Assembly (NCBI RefSeq): GCF_024105655.1
Contig: NZ_JAAAMH010000001.1
Span: forward strand, 124,001-188,000
DNA from: Aliihoeflea sp. 40Bstr573
Lineage (GTDB): Bacteria > Pseudomonadota > Alphaproteobacteria > Rhizobiales > Rhizobiaceae
Direction: 5' to 3'
DNA: 64,000 nt
Made by a program: the position numbers and the translations under genes. Positions within the stretch are counted from its first letter, which is position 1. Every line of letters begins with the position of its first letter. The notes below the pieces were generated by a model. That model made no database searches. It was not told where the DNA came from and saw only the letters and a list, made by a program, of their open reading frames with translations. Shown piece by piece: positions 27,771 through 38,038 of the stretch.

Positions 27771-29299
27771 TGACCGACTGGCCCATTCTTTCCACGGTCA
27801 CCTTCCTGCCGCTGGTCGGCGCGTTCCTGATCCTGCTGATCCGGGACGAGGGAACGTCCGCGCGCCGCAACATCCGCAACGTCGCGCTGCTGACGACCGT
27901 CTTCACCTTCCTGCTCTCGATCTTCATCTGGCTCGGCTTCGACAACGCGAACCCCGGCTTCCAGATGGTCGAGAAAGTGGAGTGGCTGGATTCGGGCATC
28001 TCCTACCATCTGGGTGTGGACGGCATTTCCATGCTGTTCGTCATCCTGACGACCTTCCTGATGCCGATCTGCATCTTGGCATCGTGGCAGGCGATCGAGA
28101 AACGCGTCAAGGAATACATGATCGCGTTTCTGATCCTGGAAACGCTGATGATCGGCGTGTTCTGCGCGCTCGACCTCGTGCTTTTCTATGTCTTCTTCGA
28201 AGCCGTGCTGATCCCGATGTTCATCATCATCGGCGTATGGGGCGGCAAGCGGCGCGTCTATGCGTCTTTCAAGTTCTTCCTCTACACGCTTCTCGGCTCC
28301 GTGCTGATGATGCTCGCAATCATGGCGATGTTCTGGGAAGCGGGCACAACCGATATCCCGACCTTGATGACGCACGACTTCCCCGTCGGCATGCAGCAAT
28401 GGCTGTGGCTCGCCTTCTTCGCTTCCTTCGCGGTGAAAATGCCGATGTGGCCGGTCCACACTTGGCTTCCCGACGCTCACGTCGAGGCGCCGACCGCCGG
28501 CTCGGTGATCCTGGCAGCCGTTCTCCTGAAGATGGGTGGCTACGGCTTCCTGCGCTTCTCGCTGCCGATGTTCACGGATGCGTCGATCTACTTCCAGCCG
28601 CTGGTTTTCTGGCTCTCCGCAATCGCGATCGTCTACACCTCGCTGGTTGCGCTGATGCAGGAAGACATCAAGAAGCTGATCGCCTATTCGTCGGTTGCCC
28701 ACATGGGCTACGTGACCATGGGCATCTTCGCGATGAACCCCGAGGGCATCCAGGGCGGTATCTTCCAGATGCTGAGCCACGGCCTCGTCTCGGGCGCGCT
28801 GTTCCTGTGCGTCGGCGTCGTCTATGACCGCATGCACACCCGCGAGATTGCCGCATACGGCGGCCTCGTCAACAACATGCCGAAATACGCCGTCGTCTTC
28901 CTGATCCTGACGATGGCCAATGTCGGCCTGCCGGGCACCTCCGGTTTCGTCGGCGAGTTCCTGACGCTGCTCGGTGTCTTCCAGGTGAATACGCTCGTTG
29001 CACTGGTTGCCACGCTCGGCGTCATCCTGTCGGCGGCCTATGCGCTTTGGCTCTACCGCCGCGTCATTTACGGTGCGCTGACCAAGGAGAGCCTGAAGAG
29101 CATGCTCGACCTGTCGGGCCGCGAGAAGGCGATCATCTATCCGCTGGTCGCGCTCGTCATCCTCTTTGGCGTCTATCCTGCGCCGATCTTCGACGTGACG
29201 GCCGCCTCGGTGGAGGCGCTCGTCAGCAATGTGAACCAGTCGATCGAAGCGGCGGAAGCCGCCGCATCGGCCGGCCTCCAGACCGCAGCGCAGCAGTAA
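27770..29299 (+). CDS. nuoM: NADH-quinone oxidoreductase subunit M
   Basis: This 509-residue antiporter-like subunit has about 14 helices. [20 protein letters not shown] carries the conserved Glu, with [20 protein letters not shown] and [20 protein letters not shown]. The short C-terminal tail is Ala/Glu-rich ([19 protein letters not shown]). ATG 27770 is chosen; the open frame extends 27 bases into nuoL without homology. Confidence 0.97.
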   Translation: MTDWPILSTVTFLPLVGAFLILLIRDEGTSARRNIRNVALLTTVFTFLLSIFIWLGFDNANPGFQMVEKVEWLDSGISYHLGVDGISMLFVILTTFLMPICILASWQAIEKRVKEYMIAFLILETLMIGVFCALDLVLFYVFFEAVLIPMFIIIGVWGGKRRVYASFKFFLYTLLGSVLMMLAIMAMFWEAGTTDIPTLMTHDFPVGMQQWLWLAFFASFAVKMPMWPVHTWLPDAHVEAPTAGSVILAAVLLKMGGYGFLRFSLPMFTDASIYFQPLVFWLSAIAIVYTSLVALMQEDIKKLIAYSSVAHMGYVTMGIFAMNPEGIQGGIFQMLSHGLVSGALFLCVGVVYDRMHTREIAAYGGLVNNMPKYAVVFLILTMANVGLPGTSGFVGEFLTLLGVFQVNTLVALVATLGVILSAAYALWLYRRVIYGALTKESLKSMLDLSGREKAIIYPLVALVILFGVYPAPIFDVTAASVEALVSNVNQSIEAAEAAASAGLQTAAQQ

Positions 29300-29314
29300 G
29301 GCGCGGAAAAGACC

Positions 29315-30751
29315 ATGACCCTAGACCTGTCCCAGAGCCTCGCCCTCGTCACGCCGGAGATGATCATGGCGGTCGGCGCCCTGGTTCTCCTGATGATCGG
29401 CGTCTTTTCCGGACCGCGCGCCAACATGACGGTGACGGGCCTCGCCGTCGCGGTGCTTATCGGCGTCGGCGCATGGATGCTGCTTTTTTCGGACTACGGT
29501 CAGGGTTTCGGCGGCGCCTTCGTCGCCGACCCGTTCTCGCGCTTCATGAAAGTGCTGACCATCATCGGCGCTGTCGTCACGCTCGTGATGTCGGTGGGCT
29601 TCGCCAAGGCGGAGAAGTTCGACAAGTTCGAGTATCCGGTCCTGATCATGCTGGCGACGCTCGGCATGATGGTCATGGTGTCGGCCAACGACATGCTGAC
29701 GCTCTATATGGGCCTCGAACTGCAGTCGCTCGCACTCTACGTCGTCGCCGCGTTCAACCGCGACAATGTTCGCTCGACGGAAGCGGGCCTGAAATACTTC
29801 GTCCTCGGCGCGCTGTCCTCGGGCATGCTGCTCTACGGCATCTCGCTCGTCTACGGCTATACGGGCAACACGGGCTTCACCGAGATCGCGGCTTCGCTTG
29901 CGGGCGGCGAGCGCTCGCTCGGCCTCGTCTTCGGCCTCGTCTTCGTGCTGGCCGGCCTTGCTTTCAAGATCTCGGCCGTCCCGTTCCACATGTGGACGCC
30001 GGACGTCTATGAGGGCGCGCCGACGCCCGTCACCGCCTTCTTCGCCGCTGCGCCGAAAATTGCCGCCATGGCGCTTCTGGTCCGCGTCACGGTCGGCGCG
30101 TTCCAGCCGGTTGCGCCGGACTGGCAGCAGATCATCGTCTTCGTCTCCATCGCCTCGATGGTGCTCGGCGCTTTCGCCGCCATCGGCCAGCGCAACATCA
30201 AACGCCTGATGGCCTATTCGTCCATCGCCCATATGGGGTTCGCGCTGGTCGGCCTTGCCGCCAACAGCCAGGCCGGTGTGCGCGGCGTCGCGATCTACAT
30301 GCTGATCTACCTTGCCATGACGCTAGGCACCTTTGCCTTCATCCTCGCGATGCGCCGCAAGGAAGGCCATGTCGAACAGATCGACGAACTGGCGGGCCTC
30401 TCTTCGACCAATCCGGTCATGGCGACAGTCCTGACGATCCTGATGTTCTCACTCGCCGGCATCCCGCCGCTCGCCGGCTTCTGGGGCAAGTGGTACGTCT
30501 TCCTCGCCGCGATCGAGGCGCAGCTCTATCCGCTCGCGATCATCGGCGTCATCGCCTCGGTCGTCGGTGCCTATTACTACCTGCGCATCATCAAGATCAT
30601 GTGGTTCGACGAGCCGGCAGGCGGCTTCGTGCCGATGGCGGGCGAACTGCGCCTCGTCCTGGGCGCTTCAGGCGCGTTCGTTCTCTTCTACGTGCTGATC
30701 GGCGGTCCGATCGGCACCATGGCCGAGGCCGCCGCGCGCAGCTTCTTCTGA
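29315..30751 (+). CDS. nuoN: NADH-quinone oxidoreductase subunit N
   Basis: This 478-residue antiporter-like subunit closes the complex I gene set. It has [20 protein letters not shown] with the conserved Glu, [20 protein letters not shown], and [21 protein letters not shown] 15-base gap follows nuoM, and birA starts four bases after the stop, so the transcript probably continues into the following genes. Confidence 0.97.
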   Translation: MTLDLSQSLALVTPEMIMAVGALVLLMIGVFSGPRANMTVTGLAVAVLIGVGAWMLLFSDYGQGFGGAFVADPFSRFMKVLTIIGAVVTLVMSVGFAKAEKFDKFEYPVLIMLATLGMMVMVSANDMLTLYMGLELQSLALYVVAAFNRDNVRSTEAGLKYFVLGALSSGMLLYGISLVYGYTGNTGFTEIAASLAGGERSLGLVFGLVFVLAGLAFKISAVPFHMWTPDVYEGAPTPVTAFFAAAPKIAAMALLVRVTVGAFQPVAPDWQQIIVFVSIASMVLGAFAAIGQRNIKRLMAYSSIAHMGFALVGLAANSQAGVRGVAIYMLIYLAMTLGTFAFILAMRRKEGHVEQIDELAGLSSTNPVMATVLTILMFSLAGIPPLAGFWGKWYVFLAAIEAQLYPLAIIGVIASVVGAYYYLRIIKIMWFDEPAGGFVPMAGELRLVLGASGAFVLFYVLIGGPIGTMAEAAARSFF

Positions 30752-30755
30752 CGGT

Positions 30756-31598
30756 ATGGCGTTCGCGCTCGCACCTTCGGCGCTCGCTGCCGGCTACGGT
30801 CTGGAAGTCTTCGACACGGTCGGCTCGACCAATGCGGAAGCGCTCGAGCGGGCGAAAGCCGGCGGGCGCGGGCGCACTTGGTTCGTTTCCGATCATCAGG
30901 TTGCGGGGCGCGGCCGGCGTGGTCGCCCCTGGCACACGCAGCGCGGCAATCTCGCCGCATCGCTTCTCCTGACCCCGGACGTGCCGCTCGGCCAGGCAGC
31001 TGCGCTTGGCTTCGTGGCCGGTCTCGCCCTTTCGGATGCGCTGGAAGCCGTGGTGCCGCAAGCGCGGATCGGTATCGGCGTTGATGGAGGTTCGACGTCG
31101 GGCAAGGGCCGCTTCGAGCTCAAATGGCCGAACGACGTCCTCGCGCATGGCGCCAAGCTTTCGGGTATCCTTCTCGAATCGGCCATGCTGGATAGCGCGC
31201 GTTATGCGCTGGTGGTCGGCATCGGCGTCAATGTCGTAACCTATCCGCAGGACGTGCCTTATCCGGCCACGTCGCTGCGCGAGATGGGTGCAGATTTGGA
31301 CGCGCAGGTACTGTTTCTCGCGCTGTCTGACGCGTGGATCGACAATGAGCGGTTGTGGCGCGAGGGGCGCGGCCTTGACGCCATTCGGGAAAAATGGCTC
31401 GCCAAGGCTGCGGGTCTCGGATCGGAAGTGGCGGTGCGCGCGGAAGGCCGCGTGGTGCGCGGCCGTTTCGAAACGATTGATGAAGAATGCCGGTTCGTCA
31501 TCCGGGAAAATGACGGAAATGCAATCAGGATCGCGGCCGGCGACGTTCATTTCGGCGCCGTCGCATCCGCAAGTCTGGACGAGAAAGCAGGAGATTGA
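30756..31598 (+). CDS. birA: Biotin--[acetyl-CoA-carboxylase] ligase
   Basis: This 280-residue ligase joins biotin to carboxylase carrier proteins. The catalytic biotin-binding loop GRGRRGRPWHTQRGNLAASL and the LKWPNDVLAHGAKLSGILLE segment are clear, and the C-terminal SH3-like cap is present. There is no N-terminal helix-turn-helix, so it cannot be the DNA-binding repressor form of E. coli. An insertion GVDGGSTSGKGRFE sits before LKWPNDV. The stop overlaps the ribonuclease J start (TGATG). Confidence 0.95.
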   Translation: MAFALAPSALAAGYGLEVFDTVGSTNAEALERAKAGGRGRTWFVSDHQVAGRGRRGRPWHTQRGNLAASLLLTPDVPLGQAAALGFVAGLALSDALEAVVPQARIGIGVDGGSTSGKGRFELKWPNDVLAHGAKLSGILLESAMLDSARYALVVGIGVNVVTYPQDVPYPATSLREMGADLDAQVLFLALSDAWIDNERLWREGRGLDAIREKWLAKAAGLGSEVAVRAEGRVVRGRFETIDEECRFVIRENDGNAIRIAAGDVHFGAVASASLDEKAGD

Positions 31599-33268
31599 TG
31601 GCCACGGACGACAGGAACGAACTCGTCTTTTGCCCGCTTGGCGGGGTTGGTGAAATCGGGATGAACTTCGCGCTCTACGGCTTTGGGCCGGCGGACAAGC
31701 GCGAGTGGCTGGTGGTCGATGTCGGGGTGACGTTCCCTGACCCCACGTTGCCGGGCGTCGATCTGGTGCTGCCGGACACGCGCTTCATCGAGGGCGAGAT
31801 CGACAGGCTGCGCGGCATCGTCATAACACACGCTCATGAGGATCATTACGGCGCGCTGCTCGATACGTGGCCAAAGTTGAAGGCGCCGGTCTGGATGACG
31901 CCGTTCTCCGCCGGGATGCTGGAAGCCAAGCGCATTTCCGACAATGTGTGCGTGAAGCCTCCGATCAACATCTACAAGGCCGGAGAGCGATTCAAGGTCG
32001 GTCCGTTCGAGATCGAAGCCGTCGCCGTGACGCACTCGATCCCCGAACCCGTGTCGCTCGCGATCCGTACGCCGGTCGGCACGGTGATCCACACCGGCGA
32101 TTGGAAGCTCGATCCGGCGCCGAACCTGCCCCCGATGACGGACGAAAACCGCTTCCGCCAGATTGGCGAGGAGGGCGTGACGGCGCTGATCTGCGATTCG
32201 ACCAACGCCATGCGCGAGGGTGACTCGCCGTCCGAACAGGCGGTCAGCGAAGGGATTCGCGGCGTCATCGAAAAGTCGGCGGGCCGCGTGGCGATCACGA
32301 CCTTTTCGTCCAATGTCGGTCGCATCGTCTCGATTGCCGAAGCAGCGCGCGACACCGGCCGCCAAGTGCTGGTTCTCGGCCGTTCGCTCAAGCGCGTGAT
32401 CGATGTCGCCGGGGAACTCGGTTATCTCGATGGCCTGCCACCCTTCCTCCAGGAGGAGGACTATGGCTACATCCCGCGCGAGAATGTCGTGGTGCTGTGC
32501 ACAGGCAGCCAGGGCGAGCCGCGCGCCGCGCTCGCCAAGCTCGCACGCGACGAGATGAAGCATGTCGCGCTGACGGCGGGCGACACGGTCGTTTTTTCCT
32601 CGCGTGTCATTCCCGGCAACGAGAAGGCGATCCTCGAGATCAAGAACCAGCTCATCGAGCAGGGAATCAAGATCGTCGAGGACAGTGACGCGCTGGTCCA
32701 TGTGTCGGGCCATCCGCGCCGCAGCGAGCTTCTCAAGATGTATTCCTGGGTAAAGCCGCGCATCCTTGTGCCGGTGCACGGCGAGGCCGCGCATCTGGTA
32801 GCGCAAGGCTCGCTGGGTGCGAGCGCGGGTATCCCGGAGGTGGCGCAGGTTCGAAATGGCGACATGATCCGTCTTGCGCCTGGAGCCGCCGAGATTGTCG
32901 GCACTGTGCCTTTCGGTCGCCTGATGAAGGACGGCCGGATCATCGGCTCCGAGCAGGCAGTCGGCGTGCGCGACCGGCGAAAGCTCGCTTTTGCAGGTCA
33001 TGTCGTCCTCAACGTCGTCCTAGATGATCGCTACGAGATGGCGGGCGAGCCCGACATCGTCGCCATCGGCGTCGCCGAGACGGATGCGAAGGGCGAGCTT
33101 CTCGAAGATCTCATGCTCGACGCGGCCATCAGCGCCGTGGAAAGCATTCCCCGCCAGCGCCGGAAGGACCTCGACATGGTGTCGGAGGCCGCGCGCCGCG
33201 CAGTGCGCTCGGCCGCCAACGATGCCTGGGGCAAGAAGCCGATCGTTACGGTTTTTGTGACGCGGTAG
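31598..33268 (+). CDS. rnj: Ribonuclease J
   Basis: This 556-residue metallo-beta-lactamase/beta-CASP ribonuclease processes and degrades RNA from the 5' end or internally. The metal-binding motif THAHEDHYGALL gives H78, H80, D82 and H83. IHTGDWKLD, STNAMREG, VLCTGSQGEPRAAL and HVSGHPRRSELLKM are the further MBL and beta-CASP motifs. The C-terminal domain is about 100 residues. In alphaproteobacteria this gene sits behind nuoN-birA, as here. Confidence 0.95.
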   Translation: MATDDRNELVFCPLGGVGEIGMNFALYGFGPADKREWLVVDVGVTFPDPTLPGVDLVLPDTRFIEGEIDRLRGIVITHAHEDHYGALLDTWPKLKAPVWMTPFSAGMLEAKRISDNVCVKPPINIYKAGERFKVGPFEIEAVAVTHSIPEPVSLAIRTPVGTVIHTGDWKLDPAPNLPPMTDENRFRQIGEEGVTALICDSTNAMREGDSPSEQAVSEGIRGVIEKSAGRVAITTFSSNVGRIVSIAEAARDTGRQVLVLGRSLKRVIDVAGELGYLDGLPPFLQEEDYGYIPRENVVVLCTGSQGEPRAALAKLARDEMKHVALTAGDTVVFSSRVIPGNEKAILEIKNQLIEQGIKIVEDSDALVHVSGHPRRSELLKMYSWVKPRILVPVHGEAAHLVAQGSLGASAGIPEVAQVRNGDMIRLAPGAAEIVGTVPFGRLMKDGRIIGSEQAVGVRDRRKLAFAGHVVLNVVLDDRYEMAGEPDIVAIGVAETDAKGELLEDLMLDAAISAVESIPRQRRKDLDMVSEAARRAVRSAANDAWGKKPIVTVFVTR

Positions 33269-33279
33269 GGAGAAAGGTC

Positions 33280-33684
33280 ATGCTTGGACGATTGAACCAC
33301 GTTGCGCTTGCGGTTCCCGATCTTGCGGCCGCGACGGCGCTCTATCGCGACACGCTCGGCGGCAAGGTATCCGAGCCGCAGGCACTGCCTGAGCATGGCG
33401 TGACCGTGGTCTTCGTCGATGTCGGCAACACCAAGATTGAGCTGCTCGAACCACTGGGCGAGGGATCAAGCATCCAGACTTTCATCGACAAGAACCCGGC
33501 GGGTGGCATGCATCATGTCTGCTACGAGGTCGATGACATCATTGCTGCGCGTGACCGAATGAAGGAGTCTGGCGCGCGCGTTCTCGGTGACGGCGAGCCA
33601 AAGATCGGGGCACACGGCAAGCCGGTGATCTTCCTGCATCCCAAGGACTTTATGGGGACGCTGGTCGAGCTCGAGCAGGTCTGA
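33280..33684 (+). CDS. mce: Methylmalonyl-CoA epimerase
   Basis: This 134-residue vicinal-oxygen-chelate enzyme interconverts (2R)- and (2S)-methylmalonyl-CoA in propionyl-CoA use. MLGRLNHVALAVPDLAAATA provides the first metal His (H7). GGMHHVCYEVDDIIAARDRM provides another, and the C-terminal GTLVELEQV supplies the metal-binding Glu. It starts 11 bases after ribonuclease J, an arrangement conserved in related genomes as I recall. Confidence 0.93.
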   Translation: MLGRLNHVALAVPDLAAATALYRDTLGGKVSEPQALPEHGVTVVFVDVGNTKIELLEPLGEGSSIQTFIDKNPAGGMHHVCYEVDDIIAARDRMKESGARVLGDGEPKIGAHGKPVIFLHPKDFMGTLVELEQV

Positions 33685-33783
33685 GCGCCGGTCGCGACCA
33701 ACCGACACGTTTGCGGGCCGCCGCGTTTGCGATAGGGGTTCGCCAACGGCCGGCGAGCGCGCAGGCCGTCATGAGGACGAAAC

Positions 33784-34050
33784 ATGAACTGGGTATCCGC
33801 CTTTGCGGTCTACTTTATCATCTGGTGGACGGTTCTGTTCGCCATGCTGCCCTTTGGCCTGCGCACGCAGGACGAGGAGGATGATGTCACCCTCGGGACC
33901 ACGTCGAGTGCGCCGTCGGGCTCGCATATGCGAAAGGCCATCATCCGCACGACTGTTGTCTCCCTGCTGATCTACGGTGCGTTCTATGTCGCCACGTCGG
34001 TTTTCGGTTGGAGCTTCGATGACATTCCGAGGATTGGACCGGGGACCTGA
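33784..34050 (+). CDS. DUF1467 small membrane protein
   Basis: This 88-residue protein has two membrane helices: residues 3-25 (WVSAFAVYFIIWWTVLFAML) and about 54-72 (IIRTTVVSLLIYGAFYVATS). The motif LPFGLRTQDEEDDVTLGTTS between them is the DUF1467 signature. Function is unknown. It keeps its place between the epimerase and proS genes, as usual in the order. GAGGACGAAAC before the ATG is the ribosome-binding site. Confidence 0.88.
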   Translation: MNWVSAFAVYFIIWWTVLFAMLPFGLRTQDEEDDVTLGTTSSAPSGSHMRKAIIRTTVVSLLIYGAFYVATSVFGWSFDDIPRIGPGT

Positions 34051-34108
34051 AAGCCTAGCATTACCGGCGCCCCAGTATTCCATATGAACTTCGATGCCCA
34101 AAAAAAAA

Positions 34109-34127
34109 GCAAGGCACGAAGCCTTGC
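34109..34127 (-). terminator. Minus-strand intrinsic terminator without a matching gene
   Basis: A 7-base perfect stem GCAAGGC / GCCTTGC with a 5-base loop. On the plus strand it is preceded by eight A (34101-34108), so on the minus strand the hairpin is followed by eight T, a textbook intrinsic terminator. No minus-strand protein gene lies upstream of it (34128-34500), so it probably ends a small RNA. Confidence 0.75.
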
Positions 34128-34255
34128 AAATTTAAACGCGTCCGATCCATTTCCAATTACAGGCGGCTGCGGGTTTATCGCGCCAGGATCGCATCCTCCC
34201 AAGACTTTGACCGCGTAGGAAAGCGAGAATGCTGTGCTCGCTTTCTCTGTTATGG
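34109..34255 (-). ncRNA. Candidate small RNA ending at the terminator before proS
   Basis: The minus strand above the terminator carries a second strong stem: GAAAGCGAG / CTCGCTTTC (plus-strand 34219-34245, loop 9 bases). A self-complementary AGGATnnnATCCT (34187-34199) lies between. Two stems plus a perfect terminator and no convincing open reading frame suggest a transcript of about 130-200 nucleotides. The 5' end is not defined and no promoter was identified with confidence, so the coordinate 34255 is a guess. No known RNA family was recognised. Confidence 0.35.
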
Positions 34256-34500
34256 TGGTGAGACTAGACCAATCGTCGCACCGCTGTCACCTTAATTTTC
34301 GCGTCGTAGCCCGTATTTTGTGCTGCAATGCACAATTATCCGGCAATCGGTTGTCGCCTGTCCAGCAATCGTTGGGCGGCGACGCGTCGCGCCATGCGCT
34401 GGGTTTTCAAGGGGCCTTGAAATAGCTATGAAGCGCGGGCAATCGCGGCTTAGCCGAGCCGTTTGATTCCGCGCCTTTCTCTACTCAATGGACGTCCTTG
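34128..34500. other. Non-coding region upstream of proS
   Basis: No protein gene could be supported here. It is richer in A/T than its neighbours and presumably holds the proS promoter. A dyad TTGTGC-N6-GCACAA lies at 34318-34335 and could be an operator. A short plus-strand open frame (34234-34425) lacks a ribosome-binding site and homology. Confidence 0.5.
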
Positions 34501-35829
34501 ATGCGTTTGTCGCAGTACTTTCTTCCCATCCTGAAAGAAAATCCCCGCGAGGCCGAAATCGTTTCGCACCGGCTGATGCTGCGTGCTGGCATGATCCGGC
34601 AACAGGGGCAGGGCTCGTTCACCTGGTTGCCGCTGGGCAAGCGCGTTCTCGACAAGGTCAACCGCATCATCCGCGAGGAACAGGATCGGGCGGGTGCCCA
34701 CGAGATCCTCATGCCGACCATCCAGTCTGCCGAGTTGTGGCGCGAAAGCGGCCGCTATGACGACTACGGCAAGGAGATGCTGCGCATCAAGGACCGCCAG
34801 AACCGCGACCTTCTCTACGGCCCGACAAACGAGGAGATGGTGACGGAAATCTTCCGCTCCTACGTCAAGACCTACAAGGACCTGCCGCTCAATCTCTACC
34901 ACATTCAGTGGAAGTTCCGCGACGAAGTGCGCCCGCGTTTCGGCGTCATGCGCTCGCGCGAGTTCCTGATGAAGGACGCCTATTCCTTCGATATCGACTA
35001 TGAGGGCGCGAAGGCGGCGTACAATCGCATGTTCGTCTCTTATTTACGCACCTTCACGCGCGTCGGCATGAAGGCGATCCCGATGCGGGCCGACACCGGT
35101 CCGATCGGCGGCGACCTCTCCCACGAATTCATCATCCTGGCCGAGACCGGCGAGAGCCAGGTCTTCTGCGACAAGGCCTATCTCGACCTTGCCGTCCCCG
35201 GCGCGGACACCGACTTTCGCGACGAAGCGGCGATGGCCGCGATCGTGCAGGAGTGGACCACGCCCTATGCGGCGACCGAGGAGATGCACGACGAAAGCGT
35301 CTGGAGCGCCGTCGGCGATGGCGACAAGCTTGCCGCACGCGGCATCGAGGTCGGGCACATCTTCCACTTCGGCGAGAAATATTCCAAGCCCATGGGCGCC
35401 AAGGTGCAGGGCCCGGACGGCAAGGAGCATTTCGTCTCGATGGGCTCCTACGGCATCGGCCCGTCGCGCCTTGTCGCAGGCATCATCGAGGCGAGCCATG
35501 ACGAGAACGGCATCATCTGGCCGCAGGCCGTCGCCCCGTTCGATGTCGGTCTGATCAACATGAAGTCGGGCGACGCAGCTTGCGATGCTGCCTGCGATCG
35601 CCTCTATGCCGAACTCGGTGCGTCGGGCCGCGACGTGCTTTACGACGACACGGACAGCCGCGCCGGCGGCAAGTTCGCCACCGCCGACCTAATCGGCCTG
35701 CCCTGGCAGGTGATCGTCGGCCCGCGCGGCGTGGCCGCGAACGAGGCCGAGATCAAGAATCGCAAGACCGGCGAGCGGCGCACCGTTTCCCTCGATGCAG
35801 TCGTGCGCGAACTGGGAGTGTCCGCATGA
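34501..35829 (+). CDS. proS: Prolyl-tRNA synthetase, short alphaproteobacterial form
   Basis: This 442-residue class II synthetase has motif 1 around [20 protein letters not shown], motif 2 around [20 protein letters not shown], motif 3 around [20 protein letters not shown], and a C-terminal anticodon-binding domain ([20 protein letters not shown]). It is about 130 residues shorter than the E. coli enzyme because the INS editing domain is absent, as in other alphaproteobacteria. ATG 34501 follows a TTG that only extends the frame by one codon. It overlaps lolC by four bases. Confidence 0.96.
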   Translation: MRLSQYFLPILKENPREAEIVSHRLMLRAGMIRQQGQGSFTWLPLGKRVLDKVNRIIREEQDRAGAHEILMPTIQSAELWRESGRYDDYGKEMLRIKDRQNRDLLYGPTNEEMVTEIFRSYVKTYKDLPLNLYHIQWKFRDEVRPRFGVMRSREFLMKDAYSFDIDYEGAKAAYNRMFVSYLRTFTRVGMKAIPMRADTGPIGGDLSHEFIILAETGESQVFCDKAYLDLAVPGADTDFRDEAAMAAIVQEWTTPYAATEEMHDESVWSAVGDGDKLAARGIEVGHIFHFGEKYSKPMGAKVQGPDGKEHFVSMGSYGIGPSRLVAGIIEASHDENGIIWPQAVAPFDVGLINMKSGDAACDAACDRLYAELGASGRDVLYDDTDSRAGGKFATADLIGLPWQVIVGPRGVAANEAEIKNRKTGERRTVSLDAVVRELGVSA

Positions 35830-37106
35830 GCGAAGCCGTGTCGAAGAAGGGCGCCGGGCCGTTTTCGGCCTTCGAGCGCATGGTCGCGTGGCGCTATCTG
35901 CGCTCCAAGCGCAAGGAAACGGTGATCTCGGTCATCTCGATGATCTCCTTCATCGGCATCATGCTGGGCGTGGCTACGCTGATCATCGTCATGGCGGTGA
36001 TGAACGGCTTTCGGGCTGAGCTTCTCGACCGCATTCTCGGCATCAACGGCCATCTGGTCGTCCAGCCGATCGAGAGCGGTCTCGACGACTACGAGGAGAT
36101 CGCCGCGCGCTTCAACGGCATTGCCGGGGTGCGGTATGCGATCCCACATGTGGACGGTCAGGTGCTCGCCTCCGGGCGGCGCACGGCAGGTACGGGCGCG
36201 CTCATCCGCGGCGTTCGCGCCGAGGATCTGGCCAAGATGGACAGTGTTTCCGGCAACATCCAGCAGGGGTCGCTCGAGGGCTTTTCGGGAGACCAGGGCG
36301 TTGCGATCGGCAGCCGCATGGCGGAGTCGCTCGGCCTGTCGGTCGGCGATCCGATCACGTTTGCGTCCGCCGACGGCGACGTGACGCCGTTCGGGACGAC
36401 GCCGCGCGTCAAGTCCTATCCGGTGATCGCCGTGTTCCAGCTCGGCATGTCCGAATATGACGCCTCGGTCGTGTTCATGCCGATCGAGGAGGCGCAGCTC
36501 TTCTTCAACTCGGACGGCGTCGCGCAGTCGATCGAAATCTTCGTCGACAATCCGGACGCGGTAGACGAGTTGCGGCCCGCCATCGAGGACGCCGCGATGC
36601 GGCCGGTCTTCCTGACCGACTGGCGCCAACGCAATCAGACGTTCTTTTCCGCGCTGCAGGTCGAGCGCAACGTGATGTTCATGATCCTGACGCTGATTGT
36701 GCTTGTCGCCGCGCTCAACATAATCTCCGGTCTGTTCATGCTGGTGAAGGACAAGGGCCGGGATATCGCGATTCTGCGCACGATGGGCGCGACGAGCGGC
36801 TCGGTGATGCGGATTTTCTTCATGACAGGCGCTGCGATCGGCGTGGTGGGAACCATTGCCGGCGTCATCCTCGGCGTCATCGTCTGCCTCAATGTCGAGT
36901 CGATCCGTCAGTTCTTTTCCTGGCTGTCGGGAACCACGATCTTCAATCCCGAACTCTATTTCCTGAGCCAGTTGCCGGCGCGTATGGACATTGCCGAGAC
37001 GATTTCCGTCGTCCTGATGGCCCTAACCCTCTCATTCCTGGCAACGCTCTTTCCGGCATGGCGGGCCGCCAAGCTCGATCCCGTCGATGCGCTGAGGTAC
37101 GAATAA
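35826..37106 (+). CDS. lolC: Lipoprotein-releasing ABC transporter permease LolC/E
   Basis: This 426-residue inner-membrane permease extracts mature lipoproteins for LolA. The N-terminal [20 protein letters not shown] is followed by the first helix [21 protein letters not shown] large periplasmic domain spans residues 55-270. Three C-terminal FtsX-type helices follow ([40 protein letters not shown], and the last ending [20 protein letters not shown]). A single permease gene is seen, so a homodimeric or LolF-like arrangement is likely. The lolD ATG overlaps the stop. Confidence 0.94.
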   Translation: MSEAVSKKGAGPFSAFERMVAWRYLRSKRKETVISVISMISFIGIMLGVATLIIVMAVMNGFRAELLDRILGINGHLVVQPIESGLDDYEEIAARFNGIAGVRYAIPHVDGQVLASGRRTAGTGALIRGVRAEDLAKMDSVSGNIQQGSLEGFSGDQGVAIGSRMAESLGLSVGDPITFASADGDVTPFGTTPRVKSYPVIAVFQLGMSEYDASVVFMPIEEAQLFFNSDGVAQSIEIFVDNPDAVDELRPAIEDAAMRPVFLTDWRQRNQTFFSALQVERNVMFMILTLIVLVAALNIISGLFMLVKDKGRDIAILRTMGATSGSVMRIFFMTGAAIGVVGTIAGVILGVIVCLNVESIRQFFSWLSGTTIFNPELYFLSQLPARMDIAETISVVLMALTLSFLATLFPAWRAAKLDPVDALRYE

Positions 37107-37795
37107 TGGCGGCCAAGACCGTATTGAAGCTCAAGGGCGTCGAACGCTTCTACGAGGATGCCGCCGGCAAGCTCGTCATCTTGAAGGGGGCGGACTTTGC
37201 GATCGCGCAGGGCGAGATGGTCGCCCTCGTCGCGCCGTCCGGCGCAGGCAAGTCGACGCTTCTCCATACCGCCGGCCTCCTCGAGCGCCCTAACGGCGGC
37301 GAGGTGGTGCTGAACGGCCAGGAATGCGGCCAGATGTCGGATGATGACCGAACGGCGATCCGGCGCAACGAGATCGGCTTCGTCTACCAGTTCCACCATC
37401 TCCTGCCGGAGTTCTCGGCGCTCGAGAACATCATGATGCCGCAACTCGTGCGCGGACTTTCGAGCAAGGAGGCCTCCGAACGCGCGGCGCAGCTGCTCGA
37501 TTACATGAAGATCGGCCATCGGAGCACGCACCGGCCGTCCGAGCTTTCGGGCGGCGAACAGCAGCGCGTCGCGATCGCGCGTGCGGTCGCCAACGCGCCC
37601 CGGCTCCTGCTCGCTGACGAGCCGACAGGCAATCTCGACCCAGCGACGGCCGGCTACGTCTTCGACGCGCTCGAAGCGCTGGTGCGCCAATCCGGCCTGT
37701 CCGCCCTGATCGCGACCCACAACCACGAACTTGCAGCGCGCATGGACCGACGCGTGACGCTTTCCGAAGGCAAGGTCGTCGAAATGGTGGCCTGA
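37106..37795 (+). CDS. lolD: Lipoprotein-releasing ABC transporter ATPase
   Basis: This 229-residue ABC ATPase has Walker [15 protein letters not shown]-loop region [18 protein letters not shown] (the LolD/MacB-type motif), signature [17 protein letters not shown], Walker [17 protein letters not shown] and the switch His in [12 protein letters not shown]. It energises the LolC permease encoded just upstream with a one-base overlap (TAATG). Confidence 0.95.
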   Translation: MAAKTVLKLKGVERFYEDAAGKLVILKGADFAIAQGEMVALVAPSGAGKSTLLHTAGLLERPNGGEVVLNGQECGQMSDDDRTAIRRNEIGFVYQFHHLLPEFSALENIMMPQLVRGLSSKEASERAAQLLDYMKIGHRSTHRPSELSGGEQQRVAIARAVANAPRLLLADEPTGNLDPATAGYVFDALEALVRQSGLSALIATHNHELAARMDRRVTLSEGKVVEMVA

Positions 37796-37850
37796 GCGCC
37801 CGTTCGCAAAAAGTGCGCCGTGCGGGAACGATCCGCGGCGCTCAGGGTTT

Positions 37851-37888
37851 TTCCTGCGTAGGGACGGCGCCTCGGCGCCACGCAGGAA
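37851..37888 (+). promoter_or_regulatory. Hairpin covering the ribosome-binding site of the next small gene
   Basis: Outer stem TTCCTGCGT / ACGCAGGAA (9 pairs), a six-base bulge on the left side, then inner stem GGCGCC / GGCGCC with a 2-base loop. The right outer arm contains AGGAA, the only Shine-Dalgarno-like sequence for the ATG at 37897. If it folds, translation of the small gene would be blocked unless the hairpin opens. Confidence 0.5.
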
Positions 37889-37896
37889 ATAAGAAA

Positions 37897-38037
37897 ATGG
37901 CAGGCAGGTTTTTATCGACCACGCTGATTTGCGCGCTCGTGGTGGGTTCGTTCTACTTTTTCGGAAACGTGCAGGCAGAACCCCAGGCAAGGCTCTCGCT
38001 GATCAATCCGCCGATAGCCGAAAATTCCACTAACTGA
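37897..38037 (+). CDS. 46-residue secreted or membrane-anchored small protein
   Basis: A short gene starting MAGRFLSTTLICALVVGSFY, a hydrophobic segment that could be a signal peptide cut after VQA (residue 27) or an uncleaved anchor. The remaining residues (EPQARLSLINPPIAENSTN) are polar. AGGAA lies eight bases before the ATG, within the hairpin described just upstream. The stop is one base from the convergent maiA stop. No family is recognised; coding status rests on start site, hydrophobic pattern and the snug fit to maiA. Confidence 0.5.
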   Translation: MAGRFLSTTLICALVVGSFYFFGNVQAEPQARLSLINPPIAENSTN

Positions 38038-38038
38038 G

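Noticed and set aside
34234-34425. A plus-strand 63-codon frame upstream of proS
   Set aside because: No ribosome-binding site, atypical amino-acid composition, and no relation to neighbours; the region is better read as regulatory or RNA.
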